DNA from: Shewanella khirikhana
GTDB lineage: Bacteria; Pseudomonadota; Gammaproteobacteria; Enterobacterales; Shewanellaceae
Direction of reading: 5' to 3'
Length of the DNA: 64,000 nucleotides
Assembly: GCF_003957745.1 (NCBI RefSeq)
Contig: NZ_CP020373.1
Coordinates: 3,395,501-3,459,500 of the forward strand
Shown: positions 17,455-24,951 of the stretch, piece after piece
Position numbering within the stretch: the first letter of the stretch is position 1
Layout of the letters: the number at the start of each line of letters is the position of its first letter
Position numbers and translations under genes: made by a program
Notes under the pieces: model-generated
Seen by the model: only the letters and a program-made list of their open reading frames with translations
The model's database searches: none
Told to the model about the DNA's origin: nothing

Positions 17455-18069
17455 ATGTTGACCCTGGAACGGGTAAATTTTGATTTCGGCGCCTCTTTGC
17501 TTTTTCGGGACCTCTCCATTGCCTTTCCCGGTTCGCGCCACCTGCTGCTTGGTCCCAACGGCAGCGGTAAAACCAGCCTGATGGCTATCATTGCCGGTTT
17601 GTACCGGCCTCTCAGCGGCCAGATTTTGTGGCACAACACCCCCATGACCGACCCTACCCGCCGGGTGTCTTTGTGCAGCGCGCTCATGGTGCTGCCCGAC
17701 TTTATCAGCGCCGGTAAACTGCTTAAATTCTGGGAACAGCAATGGCAGCCGCAGCAAGCCGACATGGCCCAGCGGATCCGCGAACTGACCCTGATGCTGG
17801 ACTTCCTGCCGCAACTGGGTTGCCGGGTAGGCCACCTCTCCAGCGGCAACCTGCAAAAACTCAAACTCATCATGGCACTGTCACGGCCGAGCGACATCTT
17901 ACTGCTCGATGAAGCCCACTCCGCCATGGACAGCCGCGCCCGCGACGCCTTCTGGCGTCTGGCGGATAGCTATTCAGGCCTGATTATCGCCACCAGCCAC
18001 GAAGGGGACGGCTTTGTCGCGCGGGGCTACGAGCCGCTGGCACTGGATAAGGTCAAGGCTGGCCAATGA
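17455..18069 (+). CDS. ABC transporter ATP-binding protein
   Basis: 204 residues from ATG 17455 (a TTG four codons earlier is less likely). Walker A is GPNGSGKTS, Walker B is ILLLDEAHSAMD and the H-loop is TSHEGD. The signature is LSSGNLQKLKL rather than LSGGQ. Small single-domain ATPase of the CcmA-like export type. It overlaps the following membrane gene by 4 bp. Substrate unknown. Confidence 0.85.
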   Translation: MLTLERVNFDFGASLLFRDLSIAFPGSRHLLLGPNGSGKTSLMAIIAGLYRPLSGQILWHNTPMTDPTRRVSLCSALMVLPDFISAGKLLKFWEQQWQPQQADMAQRIRELTLMLDFLPQLGCRVGHLSSGNLQKLKLIMALSRPSDILLLDEAHSAMDSRARDAFWRLADSYSGLIIATSHEGDGFVARGYEPLALDKVKAGQ

Positions 18070-19190
18070 CCTACTGGCAACTGCGCATGGCGCTGCTGCG
18101 CCATCCCATCTCCGCCGCGTTGGCGGCACTGAATCAAAGTGGCCTGTTCGTGCTGACCATCATGGGCACGGCCCTGCCGGCGGTGTTTTTTCTTATCCTG
18201 CTGAATTTCGGTATCTTGCTTGACCACAATGTAGATGCCAGCGAACGCCTGCCAATATTACTGCACCTTATTCTGCTGCAAATTCTGTGGATGGGGCTGA
18301 TGCGGGACGCCATTTTGGGGATGAAGGCCAAGTTGCTGCTGCGCTCAGTGCCCGGACATCACGCCCACCAGCGGGTCAGCATGTTGCTGGCCTCCATGGT
18401 GAACCCCTTGCTGTGGCCGCCGCTGGTCATTTTGCTTGGCAGCGCCCCCAGCGCCTGGCCTGCACTGGCCCCCCAGTGGTTGCTGCCGCTGCTATTGCTC
18501 GCGCTGCAATGGTGCTGCCTGTTTGCACCTGCCGGCGCCCTGCTGTATCTGCAATTGATTTTCGGCCTGAGCCTGCTGGATCTTACGCCACAGCAGGCCG
18601 ATTGGCTGCTGTCGTTACCCGGGATGGTCAGCCTGTTGCTGTTGTTGCGGGTGTGTCAGCGCTTGCCAACCCGCTCGCTGACGCTGGCGCTGCGGCGCCT
18701 GTTTACCCGCCTGCCTGTGCCTGTCTTTGCCTATCTGGCTCAGGCGATGATCACCGAGGCGCTGCACGGCTTGGTGCTGAGGCTTACTCTGGCGCTGCTG
18801 ACCATTGCCGCCGGGCATTTGGTGCAATCCCAGGTGGCGGAGTTTGCCGGGGCGGTGCAAACCGTGACTGTCTCTTTGCTCGGAGCTATCGCAGCCTCCT
18901 GGCAGTTTCCGTTGAATCGCTTTTTAAGTGACAAAGCCGTATTCTTGGCATCGCTGCCAAAACAGTTTCAAACCAAGATGTTACTGCTCGGACAGCCACT
19001 GGCTCTGGGGCTATTGATGTTCCAGTTCTGGCAATATCATGGCGAACACTGCTGGCTGCAATTGGGACTGTTTTGCCTGCAGCTTGGCTTTATCCAATAT
19101 GTCACCCTCAGGGCCGAACGTCAGTACGCACTGGCGACCCTGCTCGCCATGTTTACCGCCATTGGTGGATTTCTTCTGCTAGCCAATTGA
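18066..19190 (+). CDS. Multi-pass membrane partner of the ABC ATPase
   Basis: 374 residues with roughly nine to ten hydrophobic segments, rich in Leu, Ala and Trp and with few charges. No ABC permease signature that I can name with confidence, but the 4 bp overlap with the ATPase gene and the polytopic layout make it the likely permease of a two-gene exporter. An N-terminal cytoplasmic stretch (MTYWQLRMALLRHPISAALAALNQ) resembles that of ABC-2 type exporters. The cargo cannot be inferred. Confidence 0.75.
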   Translation: MTYWQLRMALLRHPISAALAALNQSGLFVLTIMGTALPAVFFLILLNFGILLDHNVDASERLPILLHLILLQILWMGLMRDAILGMKAKLLLRSVPGHHAHQRVSMLLASMVNPLLWPPLVILLGSAPSAWPALAPQWLLPLLLLALQWCCLFAPAGALLYLQLIFGLSLLDLTPQQADWLLSLPGMVSLLLLLRVCQRLPTRSLTLALRRLFTRLPVPVFAYLAQAMITEALHGLVLRLTLALLTIAAGHLVQSQVAEFAGAVQTVTVSLLGAIAASWQFPLNRFLSDKAVFLASLPKQFQTKMLLLGQPLALGLLMFQFWQYHGEHCWLQLGLFCLQLGFIQYVTLRAERQYALATLLAMFTAIGGFLLLAN

Positions 19191-19235
19191 TTGGCTTATT
19201 GTTTTAATAAGCAATCAGTGTTTCCCCACGATGAA

Positions 19236-19246
19236 CTAGACTAAAA
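19236..19246 (+). promoter_or_regulatory. Sigma-S-like -10 element CTAGACTAAAA upstream of the GAF-GGDEF-EAL gene
   Basis: Identical to the 11-mer at 14764-14774 and also followed by A/GGAAA. Here it lies 106 bp before the chosen start codon (49 bp before the longest-frame ATG at 19295). A shared promoter element between two c-di-GMP loci 4.5 kb apart is the main evidence. Confidence 0.45.
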
Positions 19247-19351
19247 AGGAAACCTTGTCCTCGCACAAAGTCCTGTGGTTGTGATGTTGGTTCAATGGTC
19301 CATAGTTTTCGGAAGCGGCCCCAAGAGGCCGCAACCTGCGGAATAAGGGAC

Positions 19352-21256
19352 ATGGCTCAAATAGACACCCGAACAATTTCAGTACCCGCCAGCATGCTGG
19401 AAGGCTGGCAGGAAATCGTGGATCTGGTGGCCGACATCACCGAGTGTCCGGCCGCACTCATCATGCGTATCCACGCGAAAGAAATGGAAGTCTTTTCAAC
19501 CAGTCGCAGCAGCGGCAATCCCTATGCACCCCATGCCCGTGATGATCTGGGGCACGGCCTCTATTGTGAGACTGTGATCAAAGAGCGGCGACCACTGGTG
19601 GTCCCCAATGCTCTTAACGATCCCGAATGGGACCACAACCCCGATATCAAGCTGGGGATGATTTGCTATTGCGGTCTGCCCATCTTTTGGCCGGACGACA
19701 CCCCCTTCGGCACCATCTGTATTCTCGACAGCAAAGAGCGCCACTTCAGCGACCGCACATACTCGCTGCTCGGGCGCTTTCAATCGGCCATCGAAGGTCA
19801 CTTGCAGGTGCTGTATCACAAGGCCGAAGTACAGGCGCTGAATCAGGAACTGGAAGCCAAGGTGCGGGAGCGCACCCAAAGCCTGGCCGAACTCAGTGCC
19901 CGGCTGCTAAAAGAAATTGAACAGCGCACCGCCGCCGAAGGTCATCTGGAGTTTCACCGCAGCTACGATGCACTGACGCACCTGCCTAACCGTGCCACCT
20001 TAACCCAGCGGCTGCAGGAAATGCTGCCGGTGATTAAGGACGACGAACAGCTCACCCTGATTTATTTCGGCCTGAAAAACTTCAAATCGGTGAACGACAG
20101 CTACGGCTATCTGGCGGGGGATCAAATTCTGGTCAGCCTCGCCCAGCGGCTGAGTATGAAGTTACCCGATGACTGGATTTTATCGCGCATTGCCGGCGCC
20201 GAATTTGTGCTGGCGGCCAGGCACGACAGAAACCCGGACCTTGCCGAGCAGGTGATTGAACGCATTCTGCACGACTGTTCAATCCCGTTCAGCGTCAACG
20301 ACAACAGCATCACAGTGAAAACCAACCTTGGTGTAGCACTGGCGCCGATGGATGCCACGGATTCGGTGAGTTTGCTGCAACGGGCCAGCGCCGCCATGAG
20401 TATCAGCAAAAAGGAAGGCGCCGGGGTCTCTTACTTTGGTAAAGAGACCCAAAAGGCCGCCAATGAGCGGCTGCTGCTGGAGTCCCACCTGCTCGATGCG
20501 CTGCGCCTTGATGAGCTGCACGTCTATTTTCAGCCGCTGATGTGCCTGCGTCAGGGCGGCAAAATCATCGGCGCCGAGGCCCTGCTTCGCTGGCACAGCC
20601 CCGAGCTTGGCAATGTCGGACCTGACCGCTTTATTCCACTGGCCGAAAGCAACGGCCAGATCATTGAGATTGGCAATTATGTGCTGCATCAGGCGCTTAA
20701 GCAGGCGGCACGCTGGCATCTGCTGACCGAGCAGCCATTCAAGGTCGCGATAAACATTTCACCATTGCAGTTTCGCGAGCGCCATTTTGTGGAGCACATC
20801 GACGACCTGCTCAAGCTGTATCAACTGCCGCCCCAGAGCCTGGAGCTGGAAATTACCGAAGGCATACTGCTGCAGGATGAACATCACGCCAAAACCAGCC
20901 TCGCCAGACTGCGCCAGCTTGGGGTCAGCATCTCGCTGGATGACTTTGGCACCGGCTACTCCTCCCTCAGTTATCTGCAGAAATACGCCTTCGATACCCT
21001 GAAAATCGATCGCAGCTTTGTCAGCCATCTGGAGTTCAACGAGCAAAACCGCGAACTGACCCGCGCCATTATCGCCATGGCGCACAAACTGAATTTGGCG
21101 GTGATAGCAGAAGGGGTGGAAAACGCCTTTCAGGAAGCCTTTATTCGCGACGAAGGCTGTGATTATGCTCAGGGGTTTCTGTACGGCAAGGCGGTGGCCA
21201 GCGAGCATTTTGAAGCCATGCTGCTGACACAAAACGACCGTGATATTGGCAGTTAA
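19352..21256 (+). CDS. GAF-GGDEF-EAL protein, probable c-di-GMP phosphodiesterase
   Basis: 634 residues from ATG 19352 (ATG 19295 also open). GAF domain about 12-160 (ALIMRIHAKEMEVFST, YCGLPIFWPDDTPFGTICILD), coiled-coil linker about 165-205, GGDEF domain about 210-370, EAL domain about 385-625. The GGDEF loop reads AGAEF (residues 281-285), which should abolish cyclase activity. The EAL domain retains EALLRW (from Glu409), NISPLQF, LDDFGTGYSSLSYL, KIDRSF and IAEGVE, so phosphodiesterase activity is expected. The degenerate GGDEF may bind GTP as a regulator. Single gene. Confidence 0.92.
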   Translation: MAQIDTRTISVPASMLEGWQEIVDLVADITECPAALIMRIHAKEMEVFSTSRSSGNPYAPHARDDLGHGLYCETVIKERRPLVVPNALNDPEWDHNPDIKLGMICYCGLPIFWPDDTPFGTICILDSKERHFSDRTYSLLGRFQSAIEGHLQVLYHKAEVQALNQELEAKVRERTQSLAELSARLLKEIEQRTAAEGHLEFHRSYDALTHLPNRATLTQRLQEMLPVIKDDEQLTLIYFGLKNFKSVNDSYGYLAGDQILVSLAQRLSMKLPDDWILSRIAGAEFVLAARHDRNPDLAEQVIERILHDCSIPFSVNDNSITVKTNLGVALAPMDATDSVSLLQRASAAMSISKKEGAGVSYFGKETQKAANERLLLESHLLDALRLDELHVYFQPLMCLRQGGKIIGAEALLRWHSPELGNVGPDRFIPLAESNGQIIEIGNYVLHQALKQAARWHLLTEQPFKVAINISPLQFRERHFVEHIDDLLKLYQLPPQSLELEITEGILLQDEHHAKTSLARLRQLGVSISLDDFGTGYSSLSYLQKYAFDTLKIDRSFVSHLEFNEQNRELTRAIIAMAHKLNLAVIAEGVENAFQEAFIRDEGCDYAQGFLYGKAVASEHFEAMLLTQNDRDIGS

Positions 21257-21319
21257 AGCGCCTGGAATTAGTGCTCCGGGCATTTATGCTCACGCAAACC
21301 CGCTTTTAACTTCAAGCCG

Positions 21320-22030
21320 TTACTTAAAGTTAAAGCCTTTCCAGGCGCGGGTCATATGGCGACGCCCCATGGGGCCAGGGTAGGCTTCTACCCCGAAACC
21401 GGCGGCTTTCAAATCGCGCTTGAACTGACCGTTAGAGCAGTAAGACACCAGTAATCCCTGCTCAGCCAGATAGCGATACAGGCGCTGGAAATGCTCTCCC
21501 GCCCACAGCTCAGGTTGTTTCCTGGGGGCGAAGGCATCGAAGTACACCAGATTGAAACTGCCCTCGGCAAAGCTTTGCTGCTCAAGCTTGCCACGGATTT
21601 TGGTGAGCTCCAGCCCGGCCACCTCTGTGGTGGCATCCCAGGGTGCCTGGTGCAGCGCCGCCAAACAAGCCGTCAGTTCATCACGACTGCCATAATCACC
21701 ACGCTTTGCCAGGCACTCGGCGTAATTCAGCTGCGCCACAATCTCGCTGCCAATGGGAAAAGGCTCCAGGGTAGTGAGGCTGACGTTAAGCCCGGCGGCT
21801 TTGGCCTTTTGCGCGGTGAGCAGCACATTCAGACCTGTGCCAAAGCCCACTTCGAGGATCCGGATTTGGCTGCTCTCGGGCAGTCTTGAATGAAGCGACA
21901 GCAAACCGGCATCAATGTACACATAGACAGATTCCGTCAGCGCCCCTTTGAACACATGGTAACTCTCATCCAGCTCGCTGTTGACCAGGGTGTGGGAGCC
22001 ATCGGCGGTAAATTCTATCTGAACGCTCAT
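21320..22030 (-). CDS. MnmD-like SAM-dependent methyltransferase (stand-alone MnmC N-domain)
   Basis: 236 residues. The SAM-binding motif is ILEVGFGTGLNVLLTAQKA, with the later LEPFPI and the family signature VYFDAFAPRKQPELW, ending GRRHMTRAWKGFN. This is the methyltransferase half of bifunctional MnmC, which completes mnm5s2U at the tRNA wobble position. The C-terminal FAD oxidase half is absent, and no oxidase gene is adjacent. It may be a free-standing MnmD or a paralogue with another target. Confidence 0.85.
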   Translation of the reverse strand: MSVQIEFTADGSHTLVNSELDESYHVFKGALTESVYVYIDAGLLSLHSRLPESSQIRILEVGFGTGLNVLLTAQKAKAAGLNVSLTTLEPFPIGSEIVAQLNYAECLAKRGDYGSRDELTACLAALHQAPWDATTEVAGLELTKIRGKLEQQSFAEGSFNLVYFDAFAPRKQPELWAGEHFQRLYRYLAEQGLLVSYCSNGQFKRDLKAAGFGVEAYPGPMGRRHMTRAWKGFNFK

Positions 22031-22072
22031 CTGTCTTTCCTGAACTGCTTCGGACGTAAAACGCCGGGCATT

Positions 22073-22624
22073 TTACGCCACAGACCTGCCCTGTCCCAAA
22101 TGTCCCTTCAACTGGAAACACAGCTCAACATATTGAATGGCTTCGGCGCGGCCAACCTGAAAATCTTTGGCATGGGCGACCTTATTGCGTAACCGACGCA
22201 GCTCAGTAAACAGCTTGCCTTTGGCGGTATCCAGATGACCGCCCATCACCAGCAGCTCCCCCATGTGTTTGTAGGGCGTCTCACTGTTAAGCTCAAGGGT
22301 AGGATTTTGCTTGCGAAGCAGCGCCTCGGCTTCATCCTCCACCTCGCCCCAGGCACCCAAAATGGCAGAATTGGGCAGATTCTCAACCGAGGCAATCAGC
22401 TGGGCTTTTTTATCAGACACCAGTTCAGGGAACGCCTGACGCGCCTCACGGCTGGCGGCTTTCAGCTCTTCGCCAAACTCCATCTCAAAGTCTTTGTATT
22501 TGAGTTTTTTGGCCTGCGGCAGCAGCTGTGCCAGGGGGCGCCGAAGCAGCAGACTCAGGCCAACGATGACGGCGGGCCAAATCAGAATATCCAGCAGTGA
22601 CAGGGTAAATTGCATCCAGTTCAA
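22073..22624 (-). CDS. Membrane-anchored protein with HEPN/DUF4145-like C-terminus
   Basis: 183 residues. One N-terminal membrane helix (about 7-27, TLSLLDILIWPAVIVGLSLLL), a basic/charged linker (KKLKYKDFEMEFGEELKAASREARQAF), and a helical C-terminal domain ending ELRRLRNKVAHAKDF. The RNxxxH pattern (Arg146-His151) is the hallmark of HEPN-type helical bundles, including the DUF4145 family. Some HEPN proteins are RNases in toxin or defence systems; others are inert binding modules. It lies on the same strand as the MnmD-like gene with a 42 bp gap. Confidence 0.75.
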   Translation of the reverse strand: MNWMQFTLSLLDILIWPAVIVGLSLLLRRPLAQLLPQAKKLKYKDFEMEFGEELKAASREARQAFPELVSDKKAQLIASVENLPNSAILGAWGEVEDEAEALLRKQNPTLELNSETPYKHMGELLVMGGHLDTAKGKLFTELRRLRNKVAHAKDFQVGRAEAIQYVELCFQLKGHLGQGRSVA

Positions 22625-22711
22625 GGGGTGCTCCGTGCAGAGGAAAAACCAAATCGGCCTACATGATGCCAGCGCTTGCCCCGACCTGCAAAGCCCTGTG
22701 TTTTGAAGGGG

Positions 22712-23956
22712 CTAAATCCACACCTGGCGTGAGAAATGGCGCTTGAGTCTTGCATCACTTGCGCCCTCAAGCTTCCAGCGTTTCAGACCATTGAAGCGGC
22801 AAAACTCGCCGAAGGCCTCGGCCAGTGGCTCTAAAAATGCCTTGAAGTTGCCATCAACACCAACAGCCGCCGGTTCCAGAGTCAGGTATTTAAGCCGCAG
22901 CAGTCCCTTTTCACGGTCTGCTTTCACATCCACCCGGCCGATAAAGGTGTCCTGCCACAAAATGCCCAGACAATAGTAACCAAAGCGGCGTTTGGGCTCG
23001 GGCAGATACACTTCAATCTGGTAATCAAAATCGAACCATTGCTTCAGCCGCGCCCGCTGGATCAGCAGATTATCGAACGGATTGAGCAGCCACACTTTGT
23101 CCGGCAATTCAGGCAGTTGCAGATTGGGCCGAAAATACCTGCGCTCGGCCCCCTGTTTGAAGCACGACAGCTCTCTAGCCTCCACCATGGCATCCAGCGC
23201 CGTGGTCACGCTCGCCTTAAGGCCGCTTCTGAGGTAGGTCATCTCCTTCAGGCTGCCATGACCCTGGGCATCAAGGTAGCGGCCAATCAGGTAACGGGCA
23301 TATTCATCCTCGGTTGGCGGCCGTTGATCGACACCGGCAGGCAGCACCCGCTCACTGAGGTCATACACCTTTTGAAAACCATCGCGGCGCACCACCATAA
23401 GCTCGCCTTCCATAAAGAGCTGCTCCAGCGCCTTTTTGGCGGGCTTCCAGTCCCACCAGGGGCCGGATGTATGGCCTTTATGTTCAAAATCAGAGGCTTT
23501 TAATGGCCCTTCTGCGCCGATACGCTCGCGCACCATACGCATCTCATCACTGTCTTTATCGAACCAGTGGCGGCCACCATTTTTCAGTGCCAGCTTCCTC
23601 GGCAGGCTGAAGCGATAGTCAGCCATCGGCAAAAACGCCGCAGCGTGGGACCAATATTCAAAAATCTGTTTGTCTGCCAGCGCCTGCTCCAGAGCATCCG
23701 GCGCAAAATGGGGCATGCGACTGTGCAGTACATGTTGATGGGCGCGGGCCGCCACCTGTATCGAGTCAATCTGCACATAACCAAGTTGGCTGACACAGGC
23801 GGTCACATCCGCAGGCGGCGACAGCAATCCCTGGGCGGCAATATTAATGGCTCGCCATTCTTGCTGGGAAAAGGGAGATGCGGCTGGCCCAGCAGCCGGT
23901 TTGGTCGCTGCCTGCCGCCGGGCCAAAGGCTGCGCTGCGTTGGAAGACTGGGTCAC
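22712..23956 (-). CDS. YcaQ-family (HTH_42) DNA glycosylase
   Basis: 414 residues from a GTG at 23956 with AGGA six bases upstream; the frame extends to a GTG at 24010 with a poorer context. The family active-site motif QxD is visible in LGYVQIDSIQVAARAHQH. Other family landmarks are FEYWSHAAAFLPMADYRF, LLNPFDNLLIQRARLKQWFDFDYQIEVYLPEPKRRFGYY and GRVDVKADR. YcaQ-type enzymes unhook DNA interstrand crosslinks and excise alkylated bases. It is a monofunctional protein here, probably co-oriented with the MBL hydrolase upstream. Confidence 0.9.
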   Translation of the reverse strand: MTQSSNAAQPLARRQAATKPAAGPAASPFSQQEWRAINIAAQGLLSPPADVTACVSQLGYVQIDSIQVAARAHQHVLHSRMPHFAPDALEQALADKQIFEYWSHAAAFLPMADYRFSLPRKLALKNGGRHWFDKDSDEMRMVRERIGAEGPLKASDFEHKGHTSGPWWDWKPAKKALEQLFMEGELMVVRRDGFQKVYDLSERVLPAGVDQRPPTEDEYARYLIGRYLDAQGHGSLKEMTYLRSGLKASVTTALDAMVEARELSCFKQGAERRYFRPNLQLPELPDKVWLLNPFDNLLIQRARLKQWFDFDYQIEVYLPEPKRRFGYYCLGILWQDTFIGRVDVKADREKGLLRLKYLTLEPAAVGVDGNFKAFLEPLAEAFGEFCRFNGLKRWKLEGASDARLKRHFSRQVWI

Positions 23957-24017
23957 TGTTGTTCCTGCAACAAATGCAAAAAACCATGATGCCGGGCGAC
24001 AGGCCCTCACACAAGTG

Positions 24018-24770
24018 TCAGCTGCGCCCCAGGATCTGCTTTAACTTGGCTTTCACCGAGCGCCAGTGGGTCATAGGCACGCTGGGCGCCTGTTCCAATA
24101 CCCGATCAAGGTCAATCTCTTCCAGGCTTGCTTCGCCGCCGTGGGCCAGTAACACCCGGGCGGGCGCCAGACACTTGAGCTTCATCAACGAGCTTTTGTA
24201 ACGGTTGGGATAAAACAGTGGAAACGGCGGAATGTAGCGGCCCTTCACCTTCACCAGCAGATCGGCCACGTAAATGCAGCCCTCATCTTCGTGCAGCAGC
24301 GCCAGATCCCGGTCGGTATGCCCGGGACAATGAAACACCCGCCATTCGGGGAACCCGGGCAATCGGCTATCGTCGCCAAGCAGCACATCTGCCCTCAGCT
24401 TGTGGCTATACCAAAACCACTTGAGCGGCCGCCCCATGCGTTTGGCGACCCAGGCGGCCAGCGCCATATCGGTCAGGTGCATGGCGATACCATCGAGACC
24501 GCGATACCAGTGTCCGGGCACATCGGCAGCCACTATTCGGGCGCCGGTTTTACCCTTGAGCCGCGCGGCACCACCGGCATGATCGGGGTGCATATGGGTT
24601 ACTACCACCAGCTTAAGATCGGTCAGTGCCCGCTTGAGTTCTTCGCGGATAAAGCGGCAGACTTCGGCCACATCGGCGCGGCAACAGCCATCCAGCAGCA
24701 CCAGTCCCTGGGGATGCTCGGCAAGATAAATAGTTTGGATATGGCCCTGTAAGCGGTGAAGGCGGTACAT
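24018..24770 (-). CDS. MBL-fold metallo-hydrolase
   Basis: 250 residues from ATG 24770 (AGGGAA upstream); the longer open frame to 24893 lacks a ribosome site. The dinuclear metal motif is THMHPDH (His59, His61, Asp63, His64), with a later FHCPGHTDRDLALLHEDEG (His-Asp) and a final LLAHGGEASL. Cytoplasmic, glyoxalase-II/lactonase-like. Substrate not inferable. It precedes the YcaQ-type gene on the same strand with a 61 bp gap. Confidence 0.88.
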   Translation of the reverse strand: MYRLHRLQGHIQTIYLAEHPQGLVLLDGCCRADVAEVCRFIREELKRALTDLKLVVVTHMHPDHAGGAARLKGKTGARIVAADVPGHWYRGLDGIAMHLTDMALAAWVAKRMGRPLKWFWYSHKLRADVLLGDDSRLPGFPEWRVFHCPGHTDRDLALLHEDEGCIYVADLLVKVKGRYIPPFPLFYPNRYKSSLMKLKCLAPARVLLAHGGEASLEEIDLDRVLEQAPSVPMTHWRSVKAKLKQILGRS

Positions 24771-24899
24771 AATCGTTCCCTGAAGCATGGTGTTCTGATT
24801 ATGGCCAAACTCATCTGACCACTCAAGTTCTCTGATTGCCTCTTTAGTCGAAGCCCTTATCGCCCTCTGATAAGCAGCAGTTGGCAGAACCACACAATT

Positions 24900-24923
24900 A
24901 AAAAGCCCCGCCGGGCGGGGCTT
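24900..24923 (-). terminator. Rho-independent terminator of the first amidohydrolase
   Basis: Stem AAGCCCCGC/GCGGGGCTT with a three-base loop; on the minus strand it is followed by TTTTTAATT. It starts 28 bp beyond the stop of the minus-strand amidohydrolase gene. Confidence 0.92.
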
Positions 24924-24951
24924 TCGGGAGACTGAACAGGTTCAGCGATTA

